Source of the DNA: Bacteroidota bacterium
GTDB lineage: Bacteria > Bacteroidota > Bacteroidia > Chitinophagales > Chitinophagaceae
DNA length: 34,486 nt
Assembly: GCA_013285915.1 (NCBI GenBank)
Contig: JABDGS010000037.1
Coordinates: 1 to 34,486 of the forward strand
Reading direction: 5' to 3'
Shown here piece after piece: positions 25,778 to 33,818 of this stretch. Below the pieces are notes generated by a model. It was given only the letters and a program-made list of their open reading frames with translations. It did no database searches and was not told where the DNA came from. Position 1 is the stretch's first letter; each line of letters begins with the position of its first letter. A program made the position numbers and the translations under genes.

Positions 25778-27736
25778 TTAGTTATCTTTTCGTTTAATTA
25801 AAATATTATCGTTAAGCAACGCATAAATTTTATCAAAAAAATCTTTCATGCCGGCATACTCCTCTTTTATAAAAAATGGCCTGTTTACCCTAAGGCCCAT
25901 TTTTATCTGCAGCCCTTCGTTATCCTGGTAATACGATCTTGTAAAAACAATGGCAGAATCAATCATTGCAATATTTTTGTCGGGTGGCAACTCACTTACA
26001 ATAAAGTTTGCAGGCAGCTTAATACTCATTAGCGTAGTGTAAGATTGTTTGCTGCCAAAATCAATGTCGGTTTTGCGTGAGGTATCATTAAAAGGGTTCT
26101 TTTTAAAAGACATGAGGAAAAACGGGTCGAGAAAATAATAGTCGCCCGTTTGCTGTAGGTCAAGCTTAACATTGAATGACTTGATGAGGGGTTTATCTGC
26201 ATCATTTAAGTTCTCTGTTTTGGCGCTGTCAATTTTTGCGGCAACATCACTGCTTGTAAGGCTTTTTGAAGGTTCATCATCGTCATACTGTTTTGCAGCA
26301 AGTATATCTGCCCGCGCATAATCAAAATAAGAAACGTTCACTTTACCAGTTAACACACCACTGCGGTCTATGCCGCCCTGCATACTTATATCACTCTTCA
26401 TTATTTCGCCCTTGCTTTCAATATGCAGCCAGTTGCTGGTGAAAAGGTCTGCAATAAATGCATTGCTGTTAAGCACGTTATAGGGCGGTATATTGTACGA
26501 CTGGTTTTTTTGCGTTCCGTCAATTATATAATATTTATTGCCGTTAAAAGCGAAAATATCCACGCCATCAAATTGTGTAAGGCTTGCAAAGTACATATCT
26601 GTTTCCCCATTGGCCCAGGTACTTACCAGTAACGGCAGGCAACGTACACCCACCTTCCGTAAAAAATTAAGTATTAATATATTTATTTCAGCGCTGTTTC
26701 CTTTCCTGTTCTTCCATACCTCGGAGAGGTCGTCTGCTGATATAGATTGGTAACCATTCCACTGCACAGTACGGGTTACCCAATGATAAACAGCATGTAT
26801 TTTATCAGCATCCTGCTTCAAGGCCTTTATTGAATCAAGGGTGCCTTTGGTATGTGGTATGTCGATACTAAACTGGCCCCCGAAGTAGGGGGAGTTAAGT
26901 AATTCCACCGTATATATCTTCCAGTCATCTTCAATTGTCTTGCCTTCAATAGCGGGCCTGTGCCCCCTGCCTGGCAATATTGCAAATGCGATGCGTTGCA
27001 GGTTATCATACAAGGTTGACATCAGAGGCTCACTATGCATGGCCGGAACATTTTGCATAATAAAATTCTGCTCAAGCTTTTTGTAATGCCCGTCAAGCGC
27101 CTTTACTGTATCAGGCCTGCTTACATAAGGCAATGTTGCATGCACCTGCATTTTTATATCAACATCCGAATTATATTTTAGCTTACAAACTGATAACTGT
27201 ACCGGCAGATCATTTTGAAATAGCCATGGATCAAAGCCCGGCCAGTTTGCCCTTTCAACCGTATATTTGTATTCAACTACTGTACCTGGTTTTACTTTGG
27301 GAAAAGCAAACCGTATATATCCGTTTCCCTTTTTAGATTTTTCAATAAAAAGATCTTTCTTTTCAAGTTTTTCCGTAAGTATATTACCCTGCTCATCAAT
27401 ATTATACACGTAAGCCGCTATATCAAGAATTTTGTCTATTTTATTTGAGCTTATAAACGGTATTTCAATACTTGCACTGCCGTAGCCATTTTGATTGAAT
27501 ATTTTTATACGCGCCCACCTTTCAATATCAATATACAAACCACCCTGGGTTACTTCAAACACGGCATTTTCATAATTAACCAGGTACATGGCGGGTGCAC
27601 TCTTGTCAAAAAGGCACTCTTTTAACTGGAGGTCAGTGGTATCAACCTGGCCAAAATCAGGCAGTTTTTCCTGGGCGCGCGCAGTAAATGCAAGAAAGAT
27701 TAGTAAGGCAAAAAAGGTTGAAAATGCTTTTGCCAT
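25778..27736 (-). CDS. Secreted DUF3857 / transglutaminase-like protein, copy 2
   Basis: This 652-residue protein has a signal peptide ending TARAQ, then the shared opening EKLPDFGQVDTTDLQLKEC. DUF3857 runs to about 240, and the transglutaminase-like core is at about 310-410. Ser348 stands where the catalytic Cys should be (KGNSAEINILILNFLRK) and Gly391 where the His should be (TQFDGVDIF); Asp406 remains (IIDGTQ). It ends 27 bp before the start of copy 1, so the two are probably co-transcribed. Similarity to copies 1 and 3 runs the whole length, indicating tandem duplication with divergence. Confidence 0.85.
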   Translation of the reverse strand: MAKAFSTFFALLIFLAFTARAQEKLPDFGQVDTTDLQLKECLFDKSAPAMYLVNYENAVFEVTQGGLYIDIERWARIKIFNQNGYGSASIEIPFISSNKIDKILDIAAYVYNIDEQGNILTEKLEKKDLFIEKSKKGNGYIRFAFPKVKPGTVVEYKYTVERANWPGFDPWLFQNDLPVQLSVCKLKYNSDVDIKMQVHATLPYVSRPDTVKALDGHYKKLEQNFIMQNVPAMHSEPLMSTLYDNLQRIAFAILPGRGHRPAIEGKTIEDDWKIYTVELLNSPYFGGQFSIDIPHTKGTLDSIKALKQDADKIHAVYHWVTRTVQWNGYQSISADDLSEVWKNRKGNSAEINILILNFLRKVGVRCLPLLVSTWANGETDMYFASLTQFDGVDIFAFNGNKYYIIDGTQKNQSYNIPPYNVLNSNAFIADLFTSNWLHIESKGEIMKSDISMQGGIDRSGVLTGKVNVSYFDYARADILAAKQYDDDEPSKSLTSSDVAAKIDSAKTENLNDADKPLIKSFNVKLDLQQTGDYYFLDPFFLMSFKKNPFNDTSRKTDIDFGSKQSYTTLMSIKLPANFIVSELPPDKNIAMIDSAIVFTRSYYQDNEGLQIKMGLRVNRPFFIKEEYAGMKDFFDKIYALLNDNILIKRKDN

Positions 27737-27820
27737 TGTATGGCGGTTTTTTTAGTAAAGCAAATATAGGCAGCGGGTAAACAATAGGTTTAAAATAGCC
27801 TTAATTCGCGGGGTTGAGGC

Positions 27821-28147
27821 TTACAGCAGCTTCTCATTATTCTTGTGCCTGCTGGCGTCGCGTATATTCTTCTTTTCAAAATTCTTTTGCAGTGCTTCGG
27901 TTAAGTTAACACCTGTTTGATTGGCAAGGCATAGCAATACCCATAAAACGTCGGCCATTTCGTCGGAAAGTTGCCTGCCATTGTCTGATTCTTTAAAAGA
28001 TTGCTCGCCGTAAGTGCGCACCATCAATCTTGACAGTTCGCCAACCTCTTCCATTAAAATGCCTAAGTTGGTAAGCTCACCAAAATAACGCACACCAACT
28101 GTTTTTATCCATGTATCTACTTGTTGCTGGGCTTCTTCAATAGTCAT
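27821..28147 (-). CDS. MazG-like nucleotide pyrophosphohydrolase
   Basis: This 108-residue protein has the MazG-type metal motif ILMEEVGELSRLM followed by the second acidic motif LSDEMADVLWVLLCLAN, the EExxE...ExxD pattern of all-alpha NTP pyrophosphatases. It hydrolyses (d)NTPs to NMPs, a housecleaning role in the cytoplasm. It sits between copies 2 and 3 of the DUF3857 family and is unrelated to them, so either the cluster was split by insertion or the copies spread around it. Gaps of 84 and 155 bp on either side hold nothing recognisable. Confidence 0.87.
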   Translation of the reverse strand: MTIEEAQQQVDTWIKTVGVRYFGELTNLGILMEEVGELSRLMVRTYGEQSFKESDNGRQLSDEMADVLWVLLCLANQTGVNLTEALQKNFEKKNIRDASRHKNNEKLL

Positions 28148-28302
28148 GGCAGTTTGTTATTTTAAGATATTTAAATAGCAGAATACTAAAATTAATTGTT
28201 TGCAGGTAACCAACCATTAAAATGTGCCTGGATACTACGGAATACACACCAGAACCAATTTTCATTCGTGTTATGCAAGACATGTTTTGCAACATTGGTT
28301 TA

Positions 28303-30225
28303 TTACTTCTTTTTAAAAACTAACTGCTCATTTAGTAATGCATATATCTTTTCAAAAACTTGTTTAATAAAGGGGTATTGCTGGGCGCCGTAAGCTGCAT
28401 TTTGCAATTCAAAATCACTACGTACTATAACCGTGTTATTTTCAACAGCAATAATGCGCCTGAAAGAAATGCTGGTATCGGGCAGACGTATTTCTTTATT
28501 GGCAGGTAACTCAGTTACCTCAAAATTATCAGGAAAACTTATAGACATAACAACTGAGTAAGCCTGGTTGCACCCAAAATCAATATCAAAACGCCTCGCA
28601 GTGTCGGTAAAAGGGTTTTTCCTGAAGGAAGAAAGTGAAAGCGGGTTTAGAAAATAATAATTGCCGGTTTGCTGCATATCGGCTTTAAATACAAAGCTCC
28701 TCATAAGCGCTTTCTGGTCATCATCAGTATTTTCTTCCTTACTGCTGTCAATTTTAATGTTAATAATATCCTGCCCAAGAAAATCCCTGCTTTCGTCGTT
28801 ATTAACTTTACCGGGTGCAGAAAGCGTATTGGTTTTTGCATAACCATAAAAATATTCACTTAGGTTGCCGGTAAGTTTGCCATTGCTGTCAATAGCCGCC
28901 TTAAGGTTAATACTGCTGCTTAACAATACCCGGTTGTCTTTAATCTTAAACCACATGCCATGCTTTTTGTCAATTACCAGCCCGTAATTATTAAATACGT
29001 TAGCAGGTGGTATGGTAAATGGCAGCTTTTGTGCGGCATCAACTACATGCCAGGTGTTGCCATCTGCAATTAATATATCAACACAATTAAACTGCCCAAG
29101 ACTTAAGAAACCCATATCAACTTTTCCGCTGTTAGTTGTGCCCGTAATAATTGGGTAACACTCAACACCTGCCCTCCGCAACAGGGTTATTGCAATAAGG
29201 TTTATTTCTCCGCTGTTGCCGCGTCTCTTACTCCAGGCGGCGTCAATATTATCTGCAAAAAAACTGTATTCTCCATTCCACTTAGCTGTATTTATTGTGT
29301 GCCGGCAAACAGCAGTAATTTTTTCATATAAGGGTAGTTTTTTGACGGAATCAATAAATGGTTTTACGCCGCCTACATCCTTTTTCAACTGCGCGCCGAA
29401 ATATGGGGAATTAAGGAGGAAGGAAATTACATCAGGCCATTTGGTTTCAACCGCGTCGTTATTCCGGGCCACCTCCTGTGGAAGAATTGAAACTTCAATT
29501 CTCTGCACATTATCCTTAACGGCACCCATCAGGGGCTCGTATGTAAACGCAGGAATATTGGCCATTGCGTACGTTTCATTTACATTGCCATAACTGCTGT
29601 CGCGGTATTTTTCTACAGGCATAGTCGCTGTTACGCGGATATTAGGGAACAGTATCTCGTTATAGCCTATCGTGCAAACAGACTTTCTTGTTGGTATGTA
29701 ATCGTCAAATAGCCATGGGGTAAGATTTAGTTGAAAGTCACTCTTTTCAAAATATTGCAGCTCAATAATGCTTCCTGCTTTTACACCAGGAAAAGCAAAG
29801 CGTACACTATTGCCGTCGCCTCTTTCGGTCACCCTGAAAATGTCATTTTTCTCCAATACCTGCTTTACAATTTTTCCTTGTCCGTTAAGGTTATATGTAA
29901 TAGCTGAAATGCTTTTTATCTTATCGTCACTTTGCCCAAAGTAGGGTATGGCTACTGTAGCAAACTTAAAACCGCGCTGGTTAAATATTTTTATGCGTAC
30001 CCTTTTTTCTATATCAATAAAAACGCCGCTAACGGTAGAGTATATGTGTGCGCTTTCATAACTCAATAAGTTCATCGCATCGGCATTTTTCTCAAAGGGG
30101 CATTCTCTGAGTTGCATATCTGCAATATCAACGTTGCCAAAATCGGGCAATTTTTCCTGTGCTGCGGCAGGTAAAATAAAAATACAGGCTGTTAACACAG
30201 AAAATAGCTTAGCTACTTTTCTCAT
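28303..30225 (-). CDS. Secreted DUF3857 / transglutaminase-like protein, copy 3
   Basis: This 640-residue protein starts MRKVAKLFSVLTACIFILPA and has the same opening (EKLPDFGNVDIADMQLRECPF) and layout as copies 1 and 2. In the core, RRGNSGEINLIAITLLRRAG has Ser at the catalytic Cys position and QFNCVDIL has Cys at the His position, with Asp kept in VVDAAQ. It is the most upstream copy and is separated from copy 2 by the MazG-like gene. It starts downstream of the asd terminator (30351-30376) and so needs its own promoter. Function is unknown. Confidence 0.85.
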   Translation of the reverse strand: MRKVAKLFSVLTACIFILPAAAQEKLPDFGNVDIADMQLRECPFEKNADAMNLLSYESAHIYSTVSGVFIDIEKRVRIKIFNQRGFKFATVAIPYFGQSDDKIKSISAITYNLNGQGKIVKQVLEKNDIFRVTERGDGNSVRFAFPGVKAGSIIELQYFEKSDFQLNLTPWLFDDYIPTRKSVCTIGYNEILFPNIRVTATMPVEKYRDSSYGNVNETYAMANIPAFTYEPLMGAVKDNVQRIEVSILPQEVARNNDAVETKWPDVISFLLNSPYFGAQLKKDVGGVKPFIDSVKKLPLYEKITAVCRHTINTAKWNGEYSFFADNIDAAWSKRRGNSGEINLIAITLLRRAGVECYPIITGTTNSGKVDMGFLSLGQFNCVDILIADGNTWHVVDAAQKLPFTIPPANVFNNYGLVIDKKHGMWFKIKDNRVLLSSSINLKAAIDSNGKLTGNLSEYFYGYAKTNTLSAPGKVNNDESRDFLGQDIINIKIDSSKEENTDDDQKALMRSFVFKADMQQTGNYYFLNPLSLSSFRKNPFTDTARRFDIDFGCNQAYSVVMSISFPDNFEVTELPANKEIRLPDTSISFRRIIAVENNTVIVRSDFELQNAAYGAQQYPFIKQVFEKIYALLNEQLVFKKK

Positions 30226-30350
30226 TCACGGACGGGGTTTAATGGTAACAAATATATGTAGCTGGCAAATACCAGTGTTTAAAACAGCATTAATTAACCG
30301 GTGGTTTTTAACAGTTGCATATGCCTTCGGCAGAAGGTATTTACTAAACG

Positions 30351-30376
30351 AAAAAGGTTCCGGCAAAACCGGAACC
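30351..30376 (-). terminator. Intrinsic terminator of asd
   Basis: Read on the minus strand, a perfect 8-bp stem GGTTCCGG / CCGGAACC with a 5-base loop is followed by five T. It lies 97 bp downstream of the asd stop codon and upstream of the DUF3857 copy 3 start, so it separates these two transcription units. Confidence 0.85.
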
Positions 30377-30473
30377 CCAATGTAAAACTATACTCACTAA
30401 CAACTATTTTGAGCGATTGCACTATTTCTTTTAAAATAAATCTCAAAATCCCTCAACCCCAAAATCAGCAATA

Positions 30474-31463
30474 CTACAACAATCCTTTACCCAGCAGGTA
30501 TTCTGCAATTTGTACCGCATTGGTTGCAGCGCCTTTGCGCAGGTTATCGCTTACTATCCACATATTTAATGTGTTGGGTTGGGTTTCGTCGCGGCGCAGC
30601 CTGCCAACAAATACCTCATCTTTTTCATGCGCCCATAAAGGCATTGGGTACAGGGCATTGGCAGGGTCGTCCTGCACAATAACACCTGGTGAAGCTGCCA
30701 ACAATGTTCTTACCTCATCAACATCAAAATCATTCTCAAACTCAACATTCACGCTTTCACTATGGCCGCCAATAACCGGTATGCGCACAGTGGTAGCAGT
30801 AACGCGTATATTGTTATCACCCATAATTTTTTTGGTCTCATTCACCATTTTCATTTCTTCCTTGGTGTAGCCATTATCCAAAAACACATCTATATGCGGT
30901 ATGGCGTTAAGATCGATCTGGTATTTGTACGCCATTGGCCCTTCCTGGCCGTTACGCTCGTTAAACAATTGGTCCACTGCCTTTTTGCCGGTGCCGGTAA
31001 CGCTTTGGTAGGTGCTTACAACAATGCGTTTAATACCATATTTTTTATGCAGTGGGTTTAGCGCTACTACCATTTGTATGGTTGAGCAGTTGGGGTTAGC
31101 AATAATTTTATCTTCCGCAGTTAACACATCTGCATTTACTTCGGGTACCACCAATTTTTTTGTAGGGTCCATACGCCACGCGCTGCTGTTGTCAATAACG
31201 GTAATACCGGCTTCGGCAAACTTTGGCGCCCATTCAAGGGAAGTACTTCCGCCCGCACTGAAAATAGCTACTGCAGGTTTTGCGGCAATTCCGTCTGTCA
31301 TGCTAACCACCTTATACTTTTCACCCTTAAACTCAACTTCCTTACCAACAGAGCGTTCGCTTGCCACCGGTACAATTTCAGATACCGGAAAATTTCTTTC
31401 TGCTAAAACCTGTAACATTTTGGTGCCAACCAAGCCTGTAGCACCTACAACAGCTACTTTCAT
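30474..31463 (-). CDS. asd: Aspartate-semialdehyde dehydrogenase
   Basis: The ATG at 31463 (MKVAVVGATGLVGTKML) gives 329 residues and begins directly with the NADP-binding fold; a longer reading adds nine residues that look like untranslated leader. Catalytic Cys126 is in NPNCSTIQ and the acid/base His234 in IGGHSESVNVEF. The enzyme reduces aspartyl-4-phosphate to aspartate semialdehyde, the branch point to lysine/diaminopimelate, threonine, methionine and isoleucine. It is monocistronic here, with a terminator downstream. Its leader (31464-31693) contains a tiny Lys-rich ORF and competing hairpins suggesting attenuation control. Confidence 0.95.
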   Translation of the reverse strand: MKVAVVGATGLVGTKMLQVLAERNFPVSEIVPVASERSVGKEVEFKGEKYKVVSMTDGIAAKPAVAIFSAGGSTSLEWAPKFAEAGITVIDNSSAWRMDPTKKLVVPEVNADVLTAEDKIIANPNCSTIQMVVALNPLHKKYGIKRIVVSTYQSVTGTGKKAVDQLFNERNGQEGPMAYKYQIDLNAIPHIDVFLDNGYTKEEMKMVNETKKIMGDNNIRVTATTVRIPVIGGHSESVNVEFENDFDVDEVRTLLAASPGVIVQDDPANALYPMPLWAHEKDEVFVGRLRRDETQPNTLNMWIVSDNLRKGAATNAVQIAEYLLGKGLL

Positions 31464-31565
31464 TTTTGTTTTTTTTAGTTCATGTTTCACAGCTCATGGT
31501 TTGCAGCCACGGCGTATGATGGTTAAAAAATGGTTCTTTCTCTTCTCCCTTTACGGCAGGGAATT

Positions 31566-31599
31566 AAAAAAGCCTTCCCGGTTTGGAGAAGGCTTTTTT
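31566..31599 (-). terminator. Intrinsic terminator between leader ORF and asd
   Basis: AAAAAAGCCTTC / GAAGGCTTTTTT form a 12-bp stem with a 10-base loop. The hairpin ends in a T-run in either direction. It lies 28 bp after the leader ORF stop and about 100 bp before the asd ATG on the same strand, where a terminator makes sense only as an attenuator or as the end of a small RNA. Confidence 0.85.
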
Positions 31600-31650
31600 T
31601 GCTTTTTATGTTTACCATACGCAAACTTTAAGCAGCTTCTCCGTGGGAGA
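31566..31650 (-). promoter_or_regulatory. Candidate transcription attenuator in the asd leader
   Basis: On the minus strand four segments can pair in alternative ways. Segment 1 TCTCC (31650-31646) pairs with GGAGA of segment 2. Segment 2 GGAGAAGCTGCTT (31642-31630) pairs with segment 3 AAGCCTTCTCC (31595-31585) as 11 bp with a 2-base bulge. Segment 3 alternatively pairs with segment 4 GAAGGCTT (31577-31570) to form a terminator followed by six T. Segments 1 and 2 lie inside the end of the tiny ORF, as in amino-acid attenuators. Pairings are read directly; regulation is inferred. Confidence 0.5.
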
Positions 31651-31693
31651 CGTACTTCTTAATGTTCTTTATATGTTTCATTGCTTGCTTCAT
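31628..31693 (-). CDS. Putative Lys-rich leader peptide of asd (21 residues)
   Basis: The ORF starts at ATG 31693, with a second ATG four codons later, and stops at TAA 31630-31628. Five of 21 residues are Lys (positions 2, 6, 9, 12 and 13); its middle reads KHIKNIKKYV. The tandem Lys12-Lys13 codons lie two codons before segment 1 of the attenuator, so a ribosome stalled there would cover segment 1 and free segment 2 to act as anti-terminator. Lysine is an end product of the asd pathway. It is too short for similarity evidence, and AAA/AAG codons are common in AT-rich DNA, so the assignment depends on the arrangement. Confidence 0.5.
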   Translation of the reverse strand: MKQAMKHIKNIKKYVSHGEAA

Positions 31694-31701
31694 TGCGGAT
31701 G

Positions 31702-31733
31702 CGAAAATAAACACGAATTATTATTACACCAAA
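31702..31733 (-). promoter_or_regulatory. Candidate promoter for the leader ORF and asd
   Basis: On the minus strand TTTG (31733-31730) and TATTTTCG (31709-31702) are separated by 20 bases, close to the Bacteroidota -33 TTTG / -7 TAnnTTTG pattern with one mismatch. The start would fall only a few bases before the leader ATG. Pattern only. Confidence 0.35.
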
Positions 31734-31842
31734 AGTTTTTCTTTTAACCGGTTTAGGGCCATGCCCAAAAACATATACCGGGAGTGCCTTTATTTTTCTT
31801 GTCAAGTTGTTAAACAGTTTTAATTTTGTAAAAAGAGATATT

Positions 31843-32103
31843 ATGAAAACGATGGGGGTAGGGGAATTTAAAGCGCAATTCTCAGAGGTTATTGAACAAA
31901 TAAAAGTATGGGTATCTAATAAATAAAAGCGGGGGAGGAAATTGCTTTAACCTTTGGTAAAAAAAAAAGAGGTGGTTGGATATTTTGTACCAAAGATAAA
32001 AGCAAGGGCACCGCAGCGTAAACTGGGTATTTTAAAGGGTAAGGCGACAGCTGTTTTTAATGACGGCTTTAAAATGACTGAAGAAGAGTTTGCAGGCTTA
32101 TGA
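31843..32103 (+). pseudogene. Broken Phd/YefM-type antitoxin gene of a vapBC-like pair
   Basis: The reading starts VGEFKAQFSEVIEQIK as in Phd/YefM-like antitoxins, but stops after 27 codons (TAA 31924-31926). The expected continuation (AGEEIALTFGKKK, then EVVGYFVPKIKA) is found in two other frames. Two lesions explain this. The first is a 23-bp insertion bounded by direct 9-bp copies of AAATAAAAG (31898-31906 and 31921-31929). The second is a run of ten A where nine keep the frame. The original stop TGA (32101-32103) overlaps the toxin ATG by the classical ATGA. The toxin downstream is intact. The A-run could be a sequencing error or slippage; the 23-bp lesion is not explained that way. Confidence 0.75.
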
Positions 32104-32498
32104 ATTATTTATTAGATACCCATACTTTTATTTGGTGTGTACTTGACCCGGATAAATTGCCAGGCGGGGTTGTAAATGTGATTAAAGATAGTTCGAACAA
32201 CATTTGCGTAAGCGCAGTAACCTTTTGGGAGATCTCACTGAAATTCTCTTTAAAAAAACTTGATCTGCAGGGGACTTCACCCGATAAATTTCCATCATTA
32301 TCAATTCAGACCGGATTTAAAAATATTCCATTACTGGCTGATGAGTGTGCAACTTATCATAAACTTAAAGTTATAGAACACAAAGACCCGTTTGACAGAA
32401 TACTTATTTGGCAGGCTATAAACCAAAATTTAATATTCGTGAGCAAAGACGCAAACGCTGCTGTATATATTAAGGAGGGACTTAGCATTTTTTGGTAG
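32100..32498 (+). CDS. VapC-like PIN-domain toxin
   Basis: This 132-residue protein has the PIN ribonuclease acidic set: Asp6 in YLLDTHTFIW, Glu44 in SAVTFWEIS, Asp96/Asp99 in KDPFDRILIWQA and Asp117 in FVSKDANAAVY. VapC toxins cleave RNA, often tRNA, unless bound by their antitoxin. The start codon overlaps the antitoxin stop by ATGA. The toxin reading frame is intact although the cognate antitoxin gene is broken, which is unexpected unless expression is lost, neutralised in trans or restored by frameshifting. Confidence 0.9.
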   Translation: MNYLLDTHTFIWCVLDPDKLPGGVVNVIKDSSNNICVSAVTFWEISLKFSLKKLDLQGTSPDKFPSLSIQTGFKNIPLLADECATYHKLKVIEHKDPFDRILIWQAINQNLIFVSKDANAAVYIKEGLSIFW

Positions 32499-32625
32499 AC
32501 TTTAGCCACTTTTAGATCTCATTTTTACTTTCGCAGGCCGAAATATTATTTATTTAATACAGGCGCAACTTAGGTTAAAGCATACATTTACTGCCTAATT
32601 TTTATTAATCTAAACAACACCAATT

Positions 32626-33669
32626 ATGATTGAAGCAAAAGGATACGCGGCACAATCGCCCACTACAGACCTTGCACCATGGGCTTTTGAAAGGCGCGAA
32701 GTTGGGCCGCATGATGTTCAGTTTGAAATTTTATTTTGCGGCGTTTGCCATTCAGACCTGCATCAAATAAGAAACGAATGGTTCCCAGGTATATTTCCTA
32801 TGGTGCCGGGCCACGAAATTGTAGGCCGGGTAACAAATGTTGGCAGCCATGTGAAGAAATTTAAGGTGGGCGACCTTGCAGGTACGGGCTGCCTTGTTGA
32901 CTCCTGCCGGGAATGCGATAGCTGCAAAGAGGGGCTGGAACAATATTGCGAGAACGGTGCCGTAGGCACTTATAACAGCTACGAGAAAGATGGAAAAACA
33001 CCTACCTATGGCGGCTATTCAAACACCATTGTGGTTCATGAAGATTTTGTACTGCATATATCACCCGATCTTGACCTTGCAGCCGTTGCACCGCTACTGT
33101 GTGCAGGCATAACCACCTACTCTCCTTTAAAACACTGGAAGGTGGGAAAAGGGCATAAATTAGGAGTTTTAGGGCTTGGCGGCCTTGGCCACATGGCCGT
33201 TAAATTTGGGGTAGCATTTGGCGCGGAAGTAACTGTGTTAAGCACATCGCCTAAAAAAGAGGAAGATGCCAAAAAGCTTGGGGCGCATAAATTTGTTGTT
33301 ACCACTGATGAAGAACAGGTTAAGGGTGTAAAAAGATATTTTGACTTTATACTTGATACAGTTTCTGCTGAACACGATATTAATATGTATTTATCACTGC
33401 TTAAAAGGGATGGAACACATATATGCGTAGGCGCACCATCTGAGCCAAGTAAAATACATGCCTTTAGTTTGTTAGCGGGCAGAAAAAGCCTTGCCGGTTC
33501 AGGTATTGGAGGGTTGCCCGAAACACAGGAAATGCTTGATTACTGCGCTGAGCATAACATAGTTTCGGATATTGAGCTGATTGACATTAAAGATATTACT
33601 GCCTCATACGAGCGCATGCAAAAAGGTGATGTACGTTACCGCTTTGTTATTGACATGGCCACCCTTTAA
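32626..33669 (+). CDS. Zinc-dependent NAD(P) alcohol dehydrogenase (YahK/cinnamyl alcohol dehydrogenase type)
   Basis: This 347-residue medium-chain dehydrogenase has catalytic-zinc ligands Cys41 (FCGVCHSDLH) and His63/Glu64 (VPGHEIVG). The structural-zinc cysteines are 94, 97, 100 and 108 (CRECDSCKEGLEQYC). The Rossmann motif is GLGGLGHMAVK. The sequence LSTSPKKEEDAKKLGAHKFV after the fold is typical of NADPH-preferring YahK-like aldehyde reductases. The probable role is broad-range aldehyde/alcohol interconversion in the cytoplasm. It is a single-gene unit ending in a strong terminator; no partner gene suggests a specific substrate. Confidence 0.93.
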   Translation: MIEAKGYAAQSPTTDLAPWAFERREVGPHDVQFEILFCGVCHSDLHQIRNEWFPGIFPMVPGHEIVGRVTNVGSHVKKFKVGDLAGTGCLVDSCRECDSCKEGLEQYCENGAVGTYNSYEKDGKTPTYGGYSNTIVVHEDFVLHISPDLDLAAVAPLLCAGITTYSPLKHWKVGKGHKLGVLGLGGLGHMAVKFGVAFGAEVTVLSTSPKKEEDAKKLGAHKFVVTTDEEQVKGVKRYFDFILDTVSAEHDINMYLSLLKRDGTHICVGAPSEPSKIHAFSLLAGRKSLAGSGIGGLPETQEMLDYCAEHNIVSDIELIDIKDITASYERMQKGDVRYRFVIDMATL

Positions 33670-33693
33670 TATCTACCTTTTGGAGCACTATAT

Positions 33694-33726
33694 AAAAAGC
33701 ATTGGTTTTTACGCCAATGCTTTTTT
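33694..33726. terminator. Bidirectional intrinsic terminator after the alcohol dehydrogenase
   Basis: AAAAAGCATTGG / CCAATGCTTTTTT form a 12-bp stem with an 8-base loop, followed by T in both directions. It separates the dehydrogenase (ends 33669) from the convergent M13 peptidase gene (ends 33819). Confidence 0.88.
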
Positions 33727-33746
33727 ATCATCATTATTATTTTGCC

Positions 33747-33812
33747 TATCTAACTTACTTAACTTTCCTTACCGTTTTTTACTTCCTTTACTGGCTCTTA
33801 CTATTCCTTACT
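33747..33812. repeat. Low-complexity pyrimidine-rich stretch with CTTAC/TTCCTTA words
   Basis: Repeated TTCCTTAC, CTTACTTAAC and TTCCTTTACTGG words fill the space between the terminator and the M13 peptidase stop codon. It resembles degenerate short tandem repeats found between convergent Bacteroidota genes; no function is evident. Confidence 0.4.
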
Positions 33813-33818
33813 GATCCC

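Noticed and set aside
30406-30449. ATTTTGAG/CTCAAAAT inverted repeat downstream of asd
   Set aside because: An 8-bp AT-rich match with a 28-base loop is likely by chance, and the nearby perfect GC-rich hairpin already accounts for termination.
31012-31662. Plus-strand open frame of 216 codons opposite asd and its leader
   Set aside because: It lies antisense to asd, shows no domain or signal features, and owes its length to the codon pattern of the opposite strand.
31464-31693. Lysine riboswitch (L box) upstream of asd
   Set aside because: The leader is far too short for an L box and lacks its multi-helix core; the leader ORF with competing hairpins explains the terminator better.
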